A DNA stretch of 64,000 nucleotides from Clostridium cylindrosporum DSM 605 (GCF_001047375.1 NZ_LFVU01000006.1:1-64000); one strand, 5' to 3'; positions 53,621-63,172 are shown, counted from the stretch's first letter. Notes: generated by a model from the sequence alone, not told the origin. Program-made: numbers and translations.

Positions 53621-54775
53621 TTAATTTATACTTTGTAGTTTTGTGTTTGGGTAATAGAATTTAAGTATCTCTTTGTAGTTATGACCTTTTTCAGCCCTTT
53701 TTGTTGCTCCATATTGACTCATCCCTACACCATGTCCAAATCCTCTACCTTTAAAAGTATAGGTATTTTTCTCCTTATTATATTCAATATAAAACATACT
53801 ACTTTTAAGTGAGAATACTATCCTCGGCTCTTCACCTTCTAAGGTTTTAATTTTTTCTTCCCCATTAGAACTTTTGTAAATAACTTCTATTTCAGAATTT
53901 CTCCCACTACTATTTGTTTTTACTTTTCCTATTCCTTTAAATATATCATTCTTTGAAATGTATCCTTTTTGTTTAAGTTTTGCTTCTATTTCTATATTTG
54001 TAAAAGTCTCATCCTTACCCCATTTATATGTATCATATTCATCTCTCTGTGATATTAGATAGGAATAATCAGATTTCCATACATTTTTGCTTGATTCTGT
54101 ATGCCCACCATTACTAGAATAGAAAAAAGCTTTTACAATATCATTTTTATGTTTAAGAATCTCTCCTGAAGTTTTCTCAACTGCTGTCTTAATATTATCA
54201 CAGGCTTTAACCTTCCCTTTATATACTTGACAGTGAATTCCATCGCAAACATCGAATTTTTGATTTTTATGCTTTTCTAAATTTGATATTGCATAGTTTC
54301 TTGCAGCTACCGCCTGTGCCTTAAGTGCTTCCAAAGGATAACTACTAGACATTTCATAAGGAAGAACTCCTTCCACATACTCTTCTATAGATAATATATT
54401 TATCGGTAGTATTTCCCCATTAATATTTCTAACTTCAAAACTACCTGAGAAAACATGCTCTTCTTTCCCATAGTTTATTAGTATACGACTACTCCTCTGT
54501 TTTGGCATAAGCTTTAAAACATCATAACTTTTTCCCTTATAAATAATTTTGCTTCCACTACTTTTAAATCTTAACTCCTCTCCACTACTCAGTTCAATGT
54601 TATTTAAGGAATACTTACCCTTCGTAGTTAATGTAAGTGTCTTCCCACTTACTCTTTTAAGTCCTACTCTCAGCATATTTACCTTGGAATCTTCAGCCAT
54701 AACAGATGCATTAACTTCTATTGTAGATAACCCTAAAAAAAGTGTCATTACACCTAAGATAATGTATTTCTTCAT
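53621..54775 (-). CDS. SpoIID/LytB-domain protein (SpoIID-like)
   Basis: 384 residues with a signal-type N-terminus (about 1-24) and a full SpoIID domain: LPYEMSSSYP with the putative catalytic Glu, CDGIHCQVYKG and GRGFGHGVGMSQYG. It lacks the wall-binding repeats of its neighbour. It is similar along its length to residues about 30-400 of that protein, so the two are tandem paralogs. Whether this is the sporulation SpoIID is unclear because spoIIQ and spoIIID are not next to it. AGGAGG precedes the ATG. Confidence 0.88.
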   Translation of the reverse strand: MKKYIILGVMTLFLGLSTIEVNASVMAEDSKVNMLRVGLKRVSGKTLTLTTKGKYSLNNIELSSGEELRFKSSGSKIIYKGKSYDVLKLMPKQRSSRILINYGKEEHVFSGSFEVRNINGEILPINILSIEEYVEGVLPYEMSSSYPLEALKAQAVAARNYAISNLEKHKNQKFDVCDGIHCQVYKGKVKACDNIKTAVEKTSGEILKHKNDIVKAFFYSSNGGHTESSKNVWKSDYSYLISQRDEYDTYKWGKDETFTNIEIEAKLKQKGYISKNDIFKGIGKVKTNSSGRNSEIEVIYKSSNGEEKIKTLEGEEPRIVFSLKSSMFYIEYNKEKNTYTFKGRGFGHGVGMSQYGATKRAEKGHNYKEILKFYYPNTKLQSIN

Positions 54776-54810
54776 ATGTGACCTCCTAATAGATATAGTA
54801 ATTTTTGTAG

Positions 54811-54848
54811 AAAAGCAAAATAGGGAACTAAATTAATTAGTCCCCTAT
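54811..54848 (-). terminator. Terminator of the phosphohexomutase gene
   Basis: ATAGGGGACTAA / TTAGTTCCCTAT with a short loop, overlapping the stop codon and followed by TTTTGCTTTT. Confidence 0.75.
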
Positions 54849-56525
54849 ATTATGCACAATTTTCATCATTTTATTTACAATTCCTTCAAATTCACTTATA
54901 TAATCTAAGGCTTCATCACATGTTTTACCCTTGGAAGATATATAAAATTTTATCTTAGGCTCTGTTCCAGATGGTCTTATAGTTATTTTGCCCCTCGAAC
55001 TTTCAATGCTAACAACATTTTCGCATGGAAGAGAATCTATTCCCTTTCTGTAATCTAAAAGGGTACAATTCTCGATCCCAATGCTTTTAATAAAATCATT
55101 ATCAATGACCTTTTCCATAATAATTCTAATGGTATTCTCTCCATCTTTTCCATCTAAAACAAAGGATAAAAGTTTTTCTTTGTAATATCCATATTTTTTA
55201 TATATCTTGTCCATTACATCTAAAAGACTCATATTTAATCCTTTATAGTAAAGTGCCATCTCACATATTAAAGAAGATGCTATAACAGCATCTTTATCTC
55301 GTACAAAACTTCCTACAAGATACCCATAACTTTCTTCAAATCCTAGTAAAAATTCTTTATCCTTTTTACCCTCATATTCTTTAATTCTCTCACCAATATA
55401 TTTAAATCCAGTTAATACACTTTCCATTTTTACATTAAAATCATCACATATAGCCTTTGTAATATCAGTTGTAACTATAGTCTTAACAATTACGTAATTA
55501 TTGTTTATCTCTCCTTTATCACTAAGTTGACTTAGAATATAGTAAGTTAAAATAGTTCCTATTTGATTTCCTGTAAGAGGTGTATATTCTCCTTTTTTAT
55601 CTCTTACCATTACTCCCACCCTATCACAATCAGGATCAGTTGCTATAAGAATTTCTGCCTTTTTCTCCATTCCAACCCTAACTGCTAAATCAAAGACATC
55701 TTTCTCTTCTGGATTAGGACATGTTACAGTTGGGAAATTTCCATCTGGATATCTTTGGGACTTAACAAAGTATAAATTGCTAAATCCAAGCTTATCAAAT
55801 ACCCTTTTAATCGGCTCTCCTCCTGTGCCATGCAGTGGAGTATACACTACCTTTATCCTGTCTCCCATCCTCCTTATTAAACTTTTATTATGTGAAAGTT
55901 TATAAACATTATCTATATACTCATCTAATACAAAGTTATCAACATAGTGAAAATCAACTTCATTATTCAACATAACATTTTTAAAGGATTTTATATCAAA
56001 TTTATAATCGAGCTTTGATATTTCAGAGAAAATTTCATCTGATACTTTCTTAATAATTTGTCCACCATCTTCACCATAAACCTTATAACCATTATATTCC
56101 TTAGGATTATGACTAGCAGTTATTACTATTCCTATACTTGCATTTAATCTTCTAACTGCATAACTTAATATAGGGGTTGGGGTAGGCTCCTTAAAAACTT
56201 TAACTTTAATACCATAAGAAGAAAAAACATATGCAGAAAGAAGTGAAAACTCTAAGGAAAATTTTCTAGAATCATATGCTATTACAACAGATGGCTTCTC
56301 AAAATTTTTAATTAGAAAATTAGACACTCCCCTTGTTGCTCTTGCTATAGTATAATAGTTAATTCTATTAGTTCCTGCCCCTATCTTACCTCTTATTCCC
56401 CCAGTTCCAAATTTTATTTCCTTATAAAACCTATCCTCTATTTCCTCTGAATTTAAAAAGTCTAATTCATTTTCCGTATCCTTATCGAAGGTTTTCCACT
56501 CATTACATAATCTTTCTATGTCCAT
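54837..56525 (-). CDS. pgcA: Phosphohexomutase (alpha-phosphoglucomutase, PgcA-like)
   Basis: 562 residues, alpha-D-phosphohexomutase superfamily. The phosphoserine loop is TASHNPKEYNGYKVY (near 137), the metal loop DPDCDRVG, the sugar loop GFEESYGYL and the phosphate loop RPSGTEPKIKFY. It interconverts glucose-6-P and glucose-1-P (possibly mannose-P), feeding UDP-sugar synthesis. The gene lies upstream of the polysaccharide locus and pgi is also in this window. Its leader carries element B. Confidence 0.92.
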   Translation of the reverse strand: MDIERLCNEWKTFDKDTENELDFLNSEEIEDRFYKEIKFGTGGIRGKIGAGTNRINYYTIARATRGVSNFLIKNFEKPSVVIAYDSRKFSLEFSLLSAYVFSSYGIKVKVFKEPTPTPILSYAVRRLNASIGIVITASHNPKEYNGYKVYGEDGGQIIKKVSDEIFSEISKLDYKFDIKSFKNVMLNNEVDFHYVDNFVLDEYIDNVYKLSHNKSLIRRMGDRIKVVYTPLHGTGGEPIKRVFDKLGFSNLYFVKSQRYPDGNFPTVTCPNPEEKDVFDLAVRVGMEKKAEILIATDPDCDRVGVMVRDKKGEYTPLTGNQIGTILTYYILSQLSDKGEINNNYVIVKTIVTTDITKAICDDFNVKMESVLTGFKYIGERIKEYEGKKDKEFLLGFEESYGYLVGSFVRDKDAVIASSLICEMALYYKGLNMSLLDVMDKIYKKYGYYKEKLLSFVLDGKDGENTIRIIMEKVIDNDFIKSIGIENCTLLDYRKGIDSLPCENVVSIESSRGKITIRPSGTEPKIKFYISSKGKTCDEALDYISEFEGIVNKMMKIVHNIGD

Positions 56526-56556
56526 TGCTTCCTCCTAAAAAATACTATTAATAAAT

Positions 56557-56594
56557 AAGCCATCCTAAAGACTACTATATTTTAGGATGGCTTT
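56557..56594 (-). other. Hairpin between element B and the phosphohexomutase gene
   Basis: AAGCCATCCTAAA pairs with TTTAGGATGGCTT around a short loop. There is no strong T-run after it (TATTTATTAATAG), so it may be an attenuator, a weak terminator or part of element B. Confidence 0.5.
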
Positions 56595-56723
56595 ATCCGA
56601 TAACCAACCGCCACTAATCCATAACTTTTGCAAGTTATGGCTAAGCGGCGCTAGGTTCCTGTATAACGACTTCTAAAAATCAGTTAGAGCTAAAACTCCT
56701 TCTAATTTAAGAATTCTGTTTAT
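56592..56723 (-). repeat. Structured intergenic element, copy B (before the phosphohexomutase gene)
   Basis: Shares the ordered motifs of the element at 48029-48121, ending in the same 15-mer AAGAATTCTGTTTAT (plus-strand reading). It differs by a roughly 40-bp insertion that forms a stem (CCATAACTT / AAGTTATGG inside CCGC / GCGG). The CTTG/CAAG hairpin of copy A is replaced by TTCT/AGAA, so pairing is kept while bases change. This suggests selection on RNA structure. Confidence 0.65.
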
Positions 56724-56724
56724 C

Positions 56725-57813
56725 TTATTGTAAATTTTTAATGTAATCTAACCATTGAAGTGCTATTTCATCATTTTTATTTATTCTACTTGCAAGGGAA
56801 AATGTTTTTTCTGCTTCATCTATTTCTCCAATATTTAGTTGGCAAACACCTATATTACATATAATCCCTGAATCATTAGGCATAATCTTTAGAGCCTTTC
56901 TAAAATAATCAATTGCGGCTTCAAATTCAGAAAGAGCAGCTAAGTTCAAAGCTATTTCTGCATAAACTTCTTGTCTTTCTATACTATCTGATAATTCCTT
57001 AAGCATCATAAGCGCCTTATGATTATGATTACTTTGTCTTAATGCAACACACAGATAGTACTTAGCATCAAGATTCTCCGGTTGGCTATCTGTAATATTA
57101 TATAGAGTCTTAAGCGCTTCCTCTCCTCTACCTTCCTTTACTAAGTCTATAGCAGAGTCATAGTCCTCAACACTTTTTATTCTATCTAAAAGATCCGCGG
57201 CATCTAATCTAGTTTCATCATAATCTAAACACTTTCTAAGGTAAACTTTTGCCTTATCCATATCCTTATTTATATAATATTCACCTAAGTGATAAAATGG
57301 CATAGGAAAATCTTCATATTCTTCAGAAAGTCTTTCTAAACTTTTTAGTATTTCTTCTTCTAAAAACTCAAGACTTGTTTTTTCTAACATATTCATAAGA
57401 TGAACTACCCTATTGTATAGGTATTCTTTCTTAGGCTCAATTTCACAAAGGGTATTAAGATGAATAAGTGATGACTTCATATCTGAATCTTTATTAGCTT
57501 CTATATTCTTTATAATATAGCTAATCATTCCCTTAGCATTTTTCAAAAATTCTTTATATAACTTAAAGTACTTAAATTCTTTATCACAGCCTACAAGATA
57601 AATCATTCCATCTATTAGAACAGGAAGTTGAATTCCCCCACCACTTCCTTTTTCATTACCTTCAGCCATCTTTATCATATCCTTTGGAAGTATTGGATAC
57701 TCCCCCTTTTTAAGGACTACTTCGCTAGAGCCTATGTTCAAAGGAACATCTCTTCCTATTTCTATAAAAAGTGCTTTCTCAATTTCTCTTTTTAAGTATG
57801 TATTATAATTCAA
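56725..57813 (-). CDS. Tetratricopeptide-repeat protein
   Basis: 362 residues, cytoplasmic. The N-terminal 130 residues match nothing I know. From about 160 onward TPR-like helical repeats can be followed (FYHLGEYYINKDMDKAKVYLRKCL, AEIALNLAALSEFEAAIDYFRKALKIMP, ICNIGVCQLNIGEIDEAEKTFSLAS). TPRs mediate protein contacts; the partner is unknown. The start is a TTG after AAGGAAGG. The element B follows its stop codon. Confidence 0.75.
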   Translation of the reverse strand: MNYNTYLKREIEKALFIEIGRDVPLNIGSSEVVLKKGEYPILPKDMIKMAEGNEKGSGGGIQLPVLIDGMIYLVGCDKEFKYFKLYKEFLKNAKGMISYIIKNIEANKDSDMKSSLIHLNTLCEIEPKKEYLYNRVVHLMNMLEKTSLEFLEEEILKSLERLSEEYEDFPMPFYHLGEYYINKDMDKAKVYLRKCLDYDETRLDAADLLDRIKSVEDYDSAIDLVKEGRGEEALKTLYNITDSQPENLDAKYYLCVALRQSNHNHKALMMLKELSDSIERQEVYAEIALNLAALSEFEAAIDYFRKALKIMPNDSGIICNIGVCQLNIGEIDEAEKTFSLASRINKNDEIALQWLDYIKNLQ

Positions 57814-57866
57814 AATATCCTTCCTTTCCTAAACATATAAACATATATATTTTCAAGATATTATAT

Positions 57867-58535
57867 TTAAATAAATTTAACTTCTTTAACTCCTTGTAGT
57901 GATGCTACCTTCTCAACTATCAAACTATGATTTATATTACCAGTACTTTTCACTACAAGTTCCATAGTAAAATGGGAGCTATCAGCATCACGCATATCAA
58001 CATTTAATATGCTTACTCCACAGTTTCCCATCTGGGTTCCTATCTCACCTATTTTCCCTGGTATATTTTCTGCAACTATTTCTAAGCAATATATCCTTCT
58101 TCCTCTTGCAATTCTTCCTTCTAAGGATTTAAAGCACTTAAGGGCAATATACATAAATACTGTACCAAGAATAGCCTCTATATAAAGCCCTGCACCAATG
58201 GTAAGACCTAAACACCCCACTACCCATATACTTGCTGCAGTTGTAAGCCCTCTAATACTTGCACCTTCTTTAATAATTGTACCCGCTCCTAAAAAACCTA
58301 TCCCACTTATAACTTGAGCCCCAAGTCTCATAGGGTCAACATTAAAGCCTCCACGAAATTCATGATAGTAGTTTATAGAAGTTATTTCTATGAGAGTTGC
58401 CCCTATACATACTAACATATGAGTTCTAAGTCCAGCTGGCCTACTTTTATGCTCACGCTCTCCTCCAATTAGACCACCTAAAATTAAGGCAAGTAGAAGT
58501 TTTAATAAACTTTCCCCAATAATAATATAATCCAT
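57867..58535 (-). CDS. MgtC/SapB family membrane protein
   Basis: 222 residues. The family core is clear: GGLIGGEREHKSRPAGLRTHMLVCIGATLIEI, then QVISGIGFLGAGTII and GLTTAASIWVVGCLGLTIGAG over five membrane segments, followed by an ACT-like cytoplasmic domain (about 150-222). MgtC proteins are linked to magnesium homeostasis or regulation of the F-ATPase; Gram-positive members are poorly studied. The ATG at 58535, six bases after AGGAGG, is preferred over an upstream alternative. Confidence 0.9.
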   Translation of the reverse strand: MDYIIIGESLLKLLLALILGGLIGGEREHKSRPAGLRTHMLVCIGATLIEITSINYYHEFRGGFNVDPMRLGAQVISGIGFLGAGTIIKEGASIRGLTTAASIWVVGCLGLTIGAGLYIEAILGTVFMYIALKCFKSLEGRIARGRRIYCLEIVAENIPGKIGEIGTQMGNCGVSILNVDMRDADSSHFTMELVVKSTGNINHSLIVEKVASLQGVKEVKFI

Positions 58536-58645
58536 ATCATTCCTCCTAAAAGACTTACAAATAATCACTATACCTCTTATAAGTAAATTATATTATTAAT
58601 TATATCTCTTATTGCTTATATTTTATAGATAAATATAAAAATCTT

Positions 58646-58728
58646 CAAAAAACTAGTATCCTTAAAGAAAAAAGCAATTTACGGGAGTTACAGAAGGGAT
58701 TCTGTATGCCTTTTTCTTTAAGGATACT
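58646..58728 (-). terminator. Long terminator after pflA
   Basis: A 21-bp stem with one mismatch (arms 58655-58675 and 58708-58728) encloses a second small hairpin (ACAGAA/TTCTGT) and is followed by TTTTTT. The stem is far longer than other terminators here. Confidence 0.88.
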
Positions 58729-58741
58729 GGATTATTTTATT

Positions 58742-59476
58742 TTAATTAATTTGTATACTATCATTAATGTTATCTTCAAGTATCTTCTTTAAATCTTCTA
58801 GTCTTTCTACTTTGAAAGGCTTTAAACCATCTAATCTATAATTTATACCAAGCTCCTTATATTTGTTTACACCATGTGTATGATAAGGAAGGAAGTCTAT
58901 TCTCTCTACATTTGGAATAGTATCTATATACTTTGCAAGAGATAATACGTGCTCAGCACTATCTGTATATCCTTCTACAACAACATGTCTTATCCATACC
59001 TTAGTATTACTATTTTTTAGAGTTTCTATAAATTTTATTGACTCCTCCATAGACTGACCTGTAAGACATTTATGTTTTTTATCATCTATATGCTTAATAT
59101 CCAGAAGAACAAGATCTGTGTATTTTAATATATTTTCATAGTTTCCAAGTCCATAGCCTGCTGTATCAAGGCATGTATGAATCCCCTCAGCCTTACACAT
59201 CCTAAAGAACTCTTCAACAAATTCAGGTTGAAGAAGAGGATCTCCACCAGACAGTGTAACTCCTCCCCCTGAATTCTTAAAATATATCTTATATCTTTTA
59301 ACCTTATTTAAAAGGTCAATAGAACTTATTTCTTCTCCCTCTGACATACTCCATGTATCTGGGTTGTGGCAATAAAGACATCTCAACTTACATCCTTGCA
59401 TAAAAACTACAAATCTTATACCTGGTCCATCAACAAGTCCCATTGTTTCTATAGAATGAATTCTTGCCACTGTCAT
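58742..59476 (-). CDS. pflA: Pyruvate formate-lyase activating enzyme
   Basis: 244-residue radical SAM enzyme. The iron-sulfur motif CKLRCLYC (C-x3-C-x2-C) lies near 28-35, with GGGVTLSGGDPL, the SAM-binding GGD, downstream. It installs the glycyl radical on PflB anaerobically. Start at 59476, four bases after the pflB stop, preceded by AAGGGTG; a longer ORF overlaps pflB and is not needed. Confidence 0.95.
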   Translation of the reverse strand: MTVARIHSIETMGLVDGPGIRFVVFMQGCKLRCLYCHNPDTWSMSEGEEISSIDLLNKVKRYKIYFKNSGGGVTLSGGDPLLQPEFVEEFFRMCKAEGIHTCLDTAGYGLGNYENILKYTDLVLLDIKHIDDKKHKCLTGQSMEESIKFIETLKNSNTKVWIRHVVVEGYTDSAEHVLSLAKYIDTIPNVERIDFLPYHTHGVNKYKELGINYRLDGLKPFKVERLEDLKKILEDNINDSIQIN

Positions 59477-59480
59477 TACA

Positions 59481-61706
59481 TTACACCCTTTCGTGGAAAG
59501 TTCTAAGGATAACTTCCTGTTGTTGTTCCTTTGATAGTCTGCTAAAGTTAACAGCATATCCTGAAACTCTAATAGTTAGTGTTGGGTATTTTTCTGGATT
59601 TTCTACTGCATCCTCAAGTGTTTTTCTATTTAGAACATTTACATTTAGATGATGTGCTCTTTGTTGAAAATATCCATCTAGTATGCCAACTAAATTTGTT
59701 TTTCTCTCTTCCATCTCGCGTCCTAATGACTCTGGAACTATAGTAAAGGTATTTGATATACCATCTTCACAGTTACAGAATGGTATTTTTGCAACTGAGT
59801 TAAGTGATGCTAGTGCTCCACTCATGTCTCTACCATGCATTGGATTAGCCCCTGGTGCAAATGGCTCTCCAGCCTTTCTTCCATCTGGTGTTGATCCTGT
59901 TTTCTTACCGTACACAACATTTGATGTAATAGTAAGAACACTCATAGTATGATCTGAATCTCTATATGTTTTATGGCGTCTTAATTCATCCATAAACTTA
60001 TTTACAACTTCAATTGCAATACTATCTGCTCTATCGTCATCATTACCATATCTTGGGTAATCTCCTTCAATTTCAAAGTCAACTGCAATACCATTTTCAC
60101 GAATTGGTTTAACCTTTGCATATTTAATAGCACTTAGCGAGTCAGTAACAACTGAAAGTCCAGCTATTCCAAATGCCATCATTCTATATACATCAGTATC
60201 ATGTAGAGCCATCATTGATGATTCATATGCGTATTTGTCATGCATATAGTGAATAACATTCATAGTATTTACATAAAGCTCTGCAAGCCATCTTAATGTT
60301 TCGTCGTAGCTTTTCATAACATCGTCATAGTTTAAATACTCTGAACTTGATAGTGTAGTCTTAGGACCTACTTGCATGTTCTTAACTTCATCTATACCAC
60401 CGTTTAAAGAGTAAAGTAAAGCCTTTGCAAGATTCGCTCTTGCTCCAAAGAACTGCATACTCTTACCAACTCTCATAGGAGAAACACAGCAAGCAATAGC
60501 ATAATCATCACCGTAACTAGGTCTCATTACATCATCATTTTCATATTGTACTGAATCTGTTTTAATTGAAATTTCTGCACAATATTTCTTAAAAGCCTCT
60601 GGAAGACTTGTTGACCAAAGTACTGTCATATTAGGCTCTGGTGCAGAACCTAGATTCACTAGTGTATGCAGGAATCTAAAGCTACTTTTAGTAACAAGAG
60701 TTCTTCCGTCACTAGACATACCACCTATTGACTCTGTAACCCAAGTAGGATCACCTGCGAATAAATCATTGTATTCTGGAGTTCTAAGGTGTCTTGCAAG
60801 TCTTAGCTTAATTACAAATTGATCAATCAATTCTTGCGCCTCAGATTCTGTAATCTTCCCATCATTTAAATCCTTATTAATATATACATCAAGGAAAGAA
60901 GATACTCTTCCTAGTGACATAGCAGCACCGTTTTGTTGCTTAATAGCTGCAAGATATCCGAAGTATACCCATTGTACAGCTTCCTTAGCATCCTTTGCAG
61001 GAGCTGATATATCAAATCCGTAGCTAAGTGCCATTTCCTTTATTTCGTTAAGTGCAACTATTTGCTCTGAAACTTCTTCACGAAGTCTTATAAGCTCTTC
61101 ACTCATAGGACCTGTTAACTTCTTCTTATCTTCCATCTTCTTTTCTATAAGAAAATCAATACCATAAACAGCTATTCTTCTATAGTCACCTATAATTCTA
61201 CCTCTACCATAGGCATCTGGAAGTCCTGTTATAATACCTACTTTTCTTGCAAGTCTCATTTCATCAGTATAAGCATCAAAGACACCTTGATTATGAGTCT
61301 TTCTATACTTTGAGAAAATCTCGTCCATTTCTTCACTTACATCATATCCATAAGCCTTAGCAGCTCCAACAGCCATTCTAATTCCTCCCCAAGGATTAAC
61401 AACCCTCTTTAAAGGAGCATCTGTTTGAAAACCTACTATAGACTCTCTTTCTTTATCTATATAACCTGGCTTATATGCATTTATACCAGAAACCGTCTCA
61501 GTATCTATATCTACAACTCCGTCTTTAAGTTCCTTCTTAAGAAGTTCTAAAGCACTATCCCATACTACCTTAGTATTCTCAGTTGGACCTTGAAGAAAAT
61601 CTTCATTACCTTCATATGGAACATAGTTCTTTTGGATAAAGTCTCTAACATCAACCTCATCACACCATATTCCCTTTTCAAAACCTATCCATTGTTGGAA
61701 TCTCAT
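59481..61706 (-). CDS. pflB: Pyruvate formate-lyase
   Basis: 741-residue glycyl radical enzyme converting pyruvate and CoA to acetyl-CoA and formate. The active-site pair Cys406-Cys407 lies in ACCVSPM and the radical Gly716 in RVSGYAVNF near the C-terminus. Length and the N-terminal [12 protein letters not shown] match true PflB. In clostridia it supplies formate as a one-carbon source. It forms an operon with pflA. Confidence 0.97.
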   Translation of the reverse strand: MRFQQWIGFEKGIWCDEVDVRDFIQKNYVPYEGNEDFLQGPTENTKVVWDSALELLKKELKDGVVDIDTETVSGINAYKPGYIDKERESIVGFQTDAPLKRVVNPWGGIRMAVGAAKAYGYDVSEEMDEIFSKYRKTHNQGVFDAYTDEMRLARKVGIITGLPDAYGRGRIIGDYRRIAVYGIDFLIEKKMEDKKKLTGPMSEELIRLREEVSEQIVALNEIKEMALSYGFDISAPAKDAKEAVQWVYFGYLAAIKQQNGAAMSLGRVSSFLDVYINKDLNDGKITESEAQELIDQFVIKLRLARHLRTPEYNDLFAGDPTWVTESIGGMSSDGRTLVTKSSFRFLHTLVNLGSAPEPNMTVLWSTSLPEAFKKYCAEISIKTDSVQYENDDVMRPSYGDDYAIACCVSPMRVGKSMQFFGARANLAKALLYSLNGGIDEVKNMQVGPKTTLSSSEYLNYDDVMKSYDETLRWLAELYVNTMNVIHYMHDKYAYESSMMALHDTDVYRMMAFGIAGLSVVTDSLSAIKYAKVKPIRENGIAVDFEIEGDYPRYGNDDDRADSIAIEVVNKFMDELRRHKTYRDSDHTMSVLTITSNVVYGKKTGSTPDGRKAGEPFAPGANPMHGRDMSGALASLNSVAKIPFCNCEDGISNTFTIVPESLGREMEERKTNLVGILDGYFQQRAHHLNVNVLNRKTLEDAVENPEKYPTLTIRVSGYAVNFSRLSKEQQQEVILRTFHERV

Positions 61707-61741
61707 AATTAAATTCCTCCTAAACTCTTTCTTTGATTATT

Positions 61742-61770
61742 ATTATACTATTCTTGTATTACTGTATCAA
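61742..61770 (-). promoter_or_regulatory. Sigma-A promoter of pflB-pflA
   Basis: TTGATA, 17 bp, TATAAT, 36 bp before the pflB start. Confidence 0.82.
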
Positions 61771-61804
61771 CCCTTAAAAGCCTATTTCACAGTGATTTAA
61801 CATT

Positions 61805-61833
61805 CTGTTATAGTAATTATATAATCTGTTATA
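61805..61833 (-). repeat. Phased direct repeat upstream of the pflB promoter
   Basis: CTGTTATA (plus-strand reading) occurs twice with a 21-bp period, two helical turns, 35 to 63 bp upstream of the -35. It is placed like a class I activator site. The flanking bases are also partly repeated. Confidence 0.4.
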
Positions 61834-61889
61834 TAATTTATACACTATATTATATTAAAGAAACTACAACAAATTGACAAAAAAATATA

Positions 61890-61929
61890 TAAAAAAGGGC
61901 GAGATAGATAAAAACTATTCTCACCTTTG
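61890..61929 (-). terminator. Probable terminator downstream of the GNAT gene
   Basis: AAAGG-GAG-ATAG pairs with CTAT-CTC-CCTTT with small internal loops, followed by TTTTTT. It lies 128 bp after the GNAT stop. Confidence 0.6.
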
Positions 61930-62056
61930 GACAGATATATAATTTCTTTTAAAATTCATTCACTATATTACATAATATAAAACAAGTTAACAAAATTACG
62001 TACGCTTCCCACTTCTTTATAAACTACAAATAATAATTATTATAAAATAGCAACTG

Positions 62057-62581
62057 TTACAATACAGTCACTAATTCCTCTCTAGTTAAACTCATAGATA
62101 TAATGTTATAATACTTCCCACCTTGATAATATCTATTCCTTAAGATGCCCTCCTGAGTAAATCCAAGTGACTTATATAGATTTATAGCTGGAATATTATT
62201 TTCAAGAACATTTAAGTATACAAGATTCATATTCATATCATTAAATATAAAGTCAAGTAATGTCTTTAATGAATCTTTTCCGTACCCTTGCCCTCTTTTC
62301 TCTTTCTTGTATATAGCAATTCCTATCTCACAGTGTCTATATTCCCACTTAATCTTATCTATAATAACTATTCCTATAGGTTTATATTCCTCATCATCTA
62401 TCATAAATATCCTTTTTCTTTCATCTTCAGCTTCAAGTACAAAGCTATCTGCATAGCGCTTTGAAAGAGGGTATATAATATCAAGTCCTTTGTTGGTTTC
62501 TCTATCATTAAGCCAAGTTGAAAGAATTCTTGAGTCCTCTAGTTCAATAGGTCTTAGCATTGTTTTATTTCCCTTTAGCAT
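62057..62581 (-). CDS. GNAT family N-acetyltransferase (RimJ/RimL-like)
   Basis: 174 residues. The acetyl-CoA loop is RGQGYGKDSLKTLL (near 95) and the C-terminal NIPAINLYKSLGFTQEGILR block is typical of RimL/SpeG-like acetyltransferases. Substrate unknown: protein N-termini, polyamines or amino sugars are possible. AAGGAG precedes the ATG. It is flanked by terminators and seems monocistronic. Confidence 0.85.
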   Translation of the reverse strand: MLKGNKTMLRPIELEDSRILSTWLNDRETNKGLDIIYPLSKRYADSFVLEAEDERKRIFMIDDEEYKPIGIVIIDKIKWEYRHCEIGIAIYKKEKRGQGYGKDSLKTLLDFIFNDMNMNLVYLNVLENNIPAINLYKSLGFTQEGILRNRYYQGGKYYNIISMSLTREELVTVL

Positions 62582-62635
62582 AATTCTCTCCTTTTCATTT
62601 AAAGCGGTTTGTCAGATTATACTAACATAAAATCA

Positions 62636-62679
62636 TATAAAAACAAATAAGCATCAAAAGCCCTATTAGCTCTCAATGC
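62636..62679 (-). terminator. Terminator of the small coiled-coil gene
   Basis: GCATTGAGAGC pairs with GGCTTTTGATGC through several G-T pairs, then TTATTTGTTTTT. Confidence 0.65.
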
Positions 62680-62734
62680 CTGTTTATAGTTTTATTATAT
62701 TTAAATATTTAACATTAAACATAATATATAATCC

Positions 62735-63058
62735 CTATTCTAAATTTCTAATAAGTTTTATATATGTCCTCTGTGCTTCATCCTCAGATATCTTAGCATC
62801 TTGTAGCTTTCTATATAACATATATAGTCTAACATGTAATTCTTCATTAACTTCTCTAATTTCCTGCATTTTGTTATAAATTTTAGTTAAAGTTGACACT
62901 TCACAATCTATATCTGATGAATTTTTTATAAGAGAAATTATATTTTCAACTTTATCCTTTATAAGGTTATCATCACATATTAAATTTATATTGTTTAATT
63001 CTAATAAAATTTTTTTCACCGTTTGTTTACTGATAACTATATTATCATTTACTAACAC
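62735..63058 (-). CDS. Small charged helical protein of unknown function
   Basis: 107 residues, predicted soluble and mostly helical. The last 60 residues (EVSTLTKIYNKMQEIREVNEELHVRLYMLYRKLQDAK region) could form a coiled coil. No family recognised. The ORF is open 18 codons further upstream, but the GTG at 63058 follows AGGAAG at good spacing and removes an unlikely hydrophobic lead. It lies 114 bp after pgi and has its own terminator. Confidence 0.55.
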   Translation of the reverse strand: MLVNDNIVISKQTVKKILLELNNINLICDDNLIKDKVENIISLIKNSSDIDCEVSTLTKIYNKMQEIREVNEELHVRLYMLYRKLQDAKISEDEAQRTYIKLIRNLE

Positions 63059-63172
63059 TAAATCACTTCCTAAGAATATTTGTATAATTCTAATAATCAT
63101 TATATTAAACACAAGCTAACTTGCCATGTACATTTAGTAATTTACAATAATTGGTTTCTTAATTTATAAATA

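Larger units (their letters stand above)
61707..62056. other. 350-bp gap upstream of pflB
   Basis: Holds the pflB promoter (61742-61770), a direct repeat upstream of it (61805-61833), a terminator-like hairpin (61890-61929) and AT-rich sequence with no gene at 61930-62056. No Rex or FNR-type palindrome was convincing. Confidence 0.5.

Noticed and set aside
59477-59557. 27-codon extension of PflA into the pflB gene
   Set aside because: PflA proteins start near the chosen ATG, and the extension only reads the pflB 3' end out of frame.
61740-61835. Rex (redox) operator in front of pflB
   Set aside because: No TTGTTAA-N4-TTAACAA-like palindrome is present; only partial half-sites were seen.
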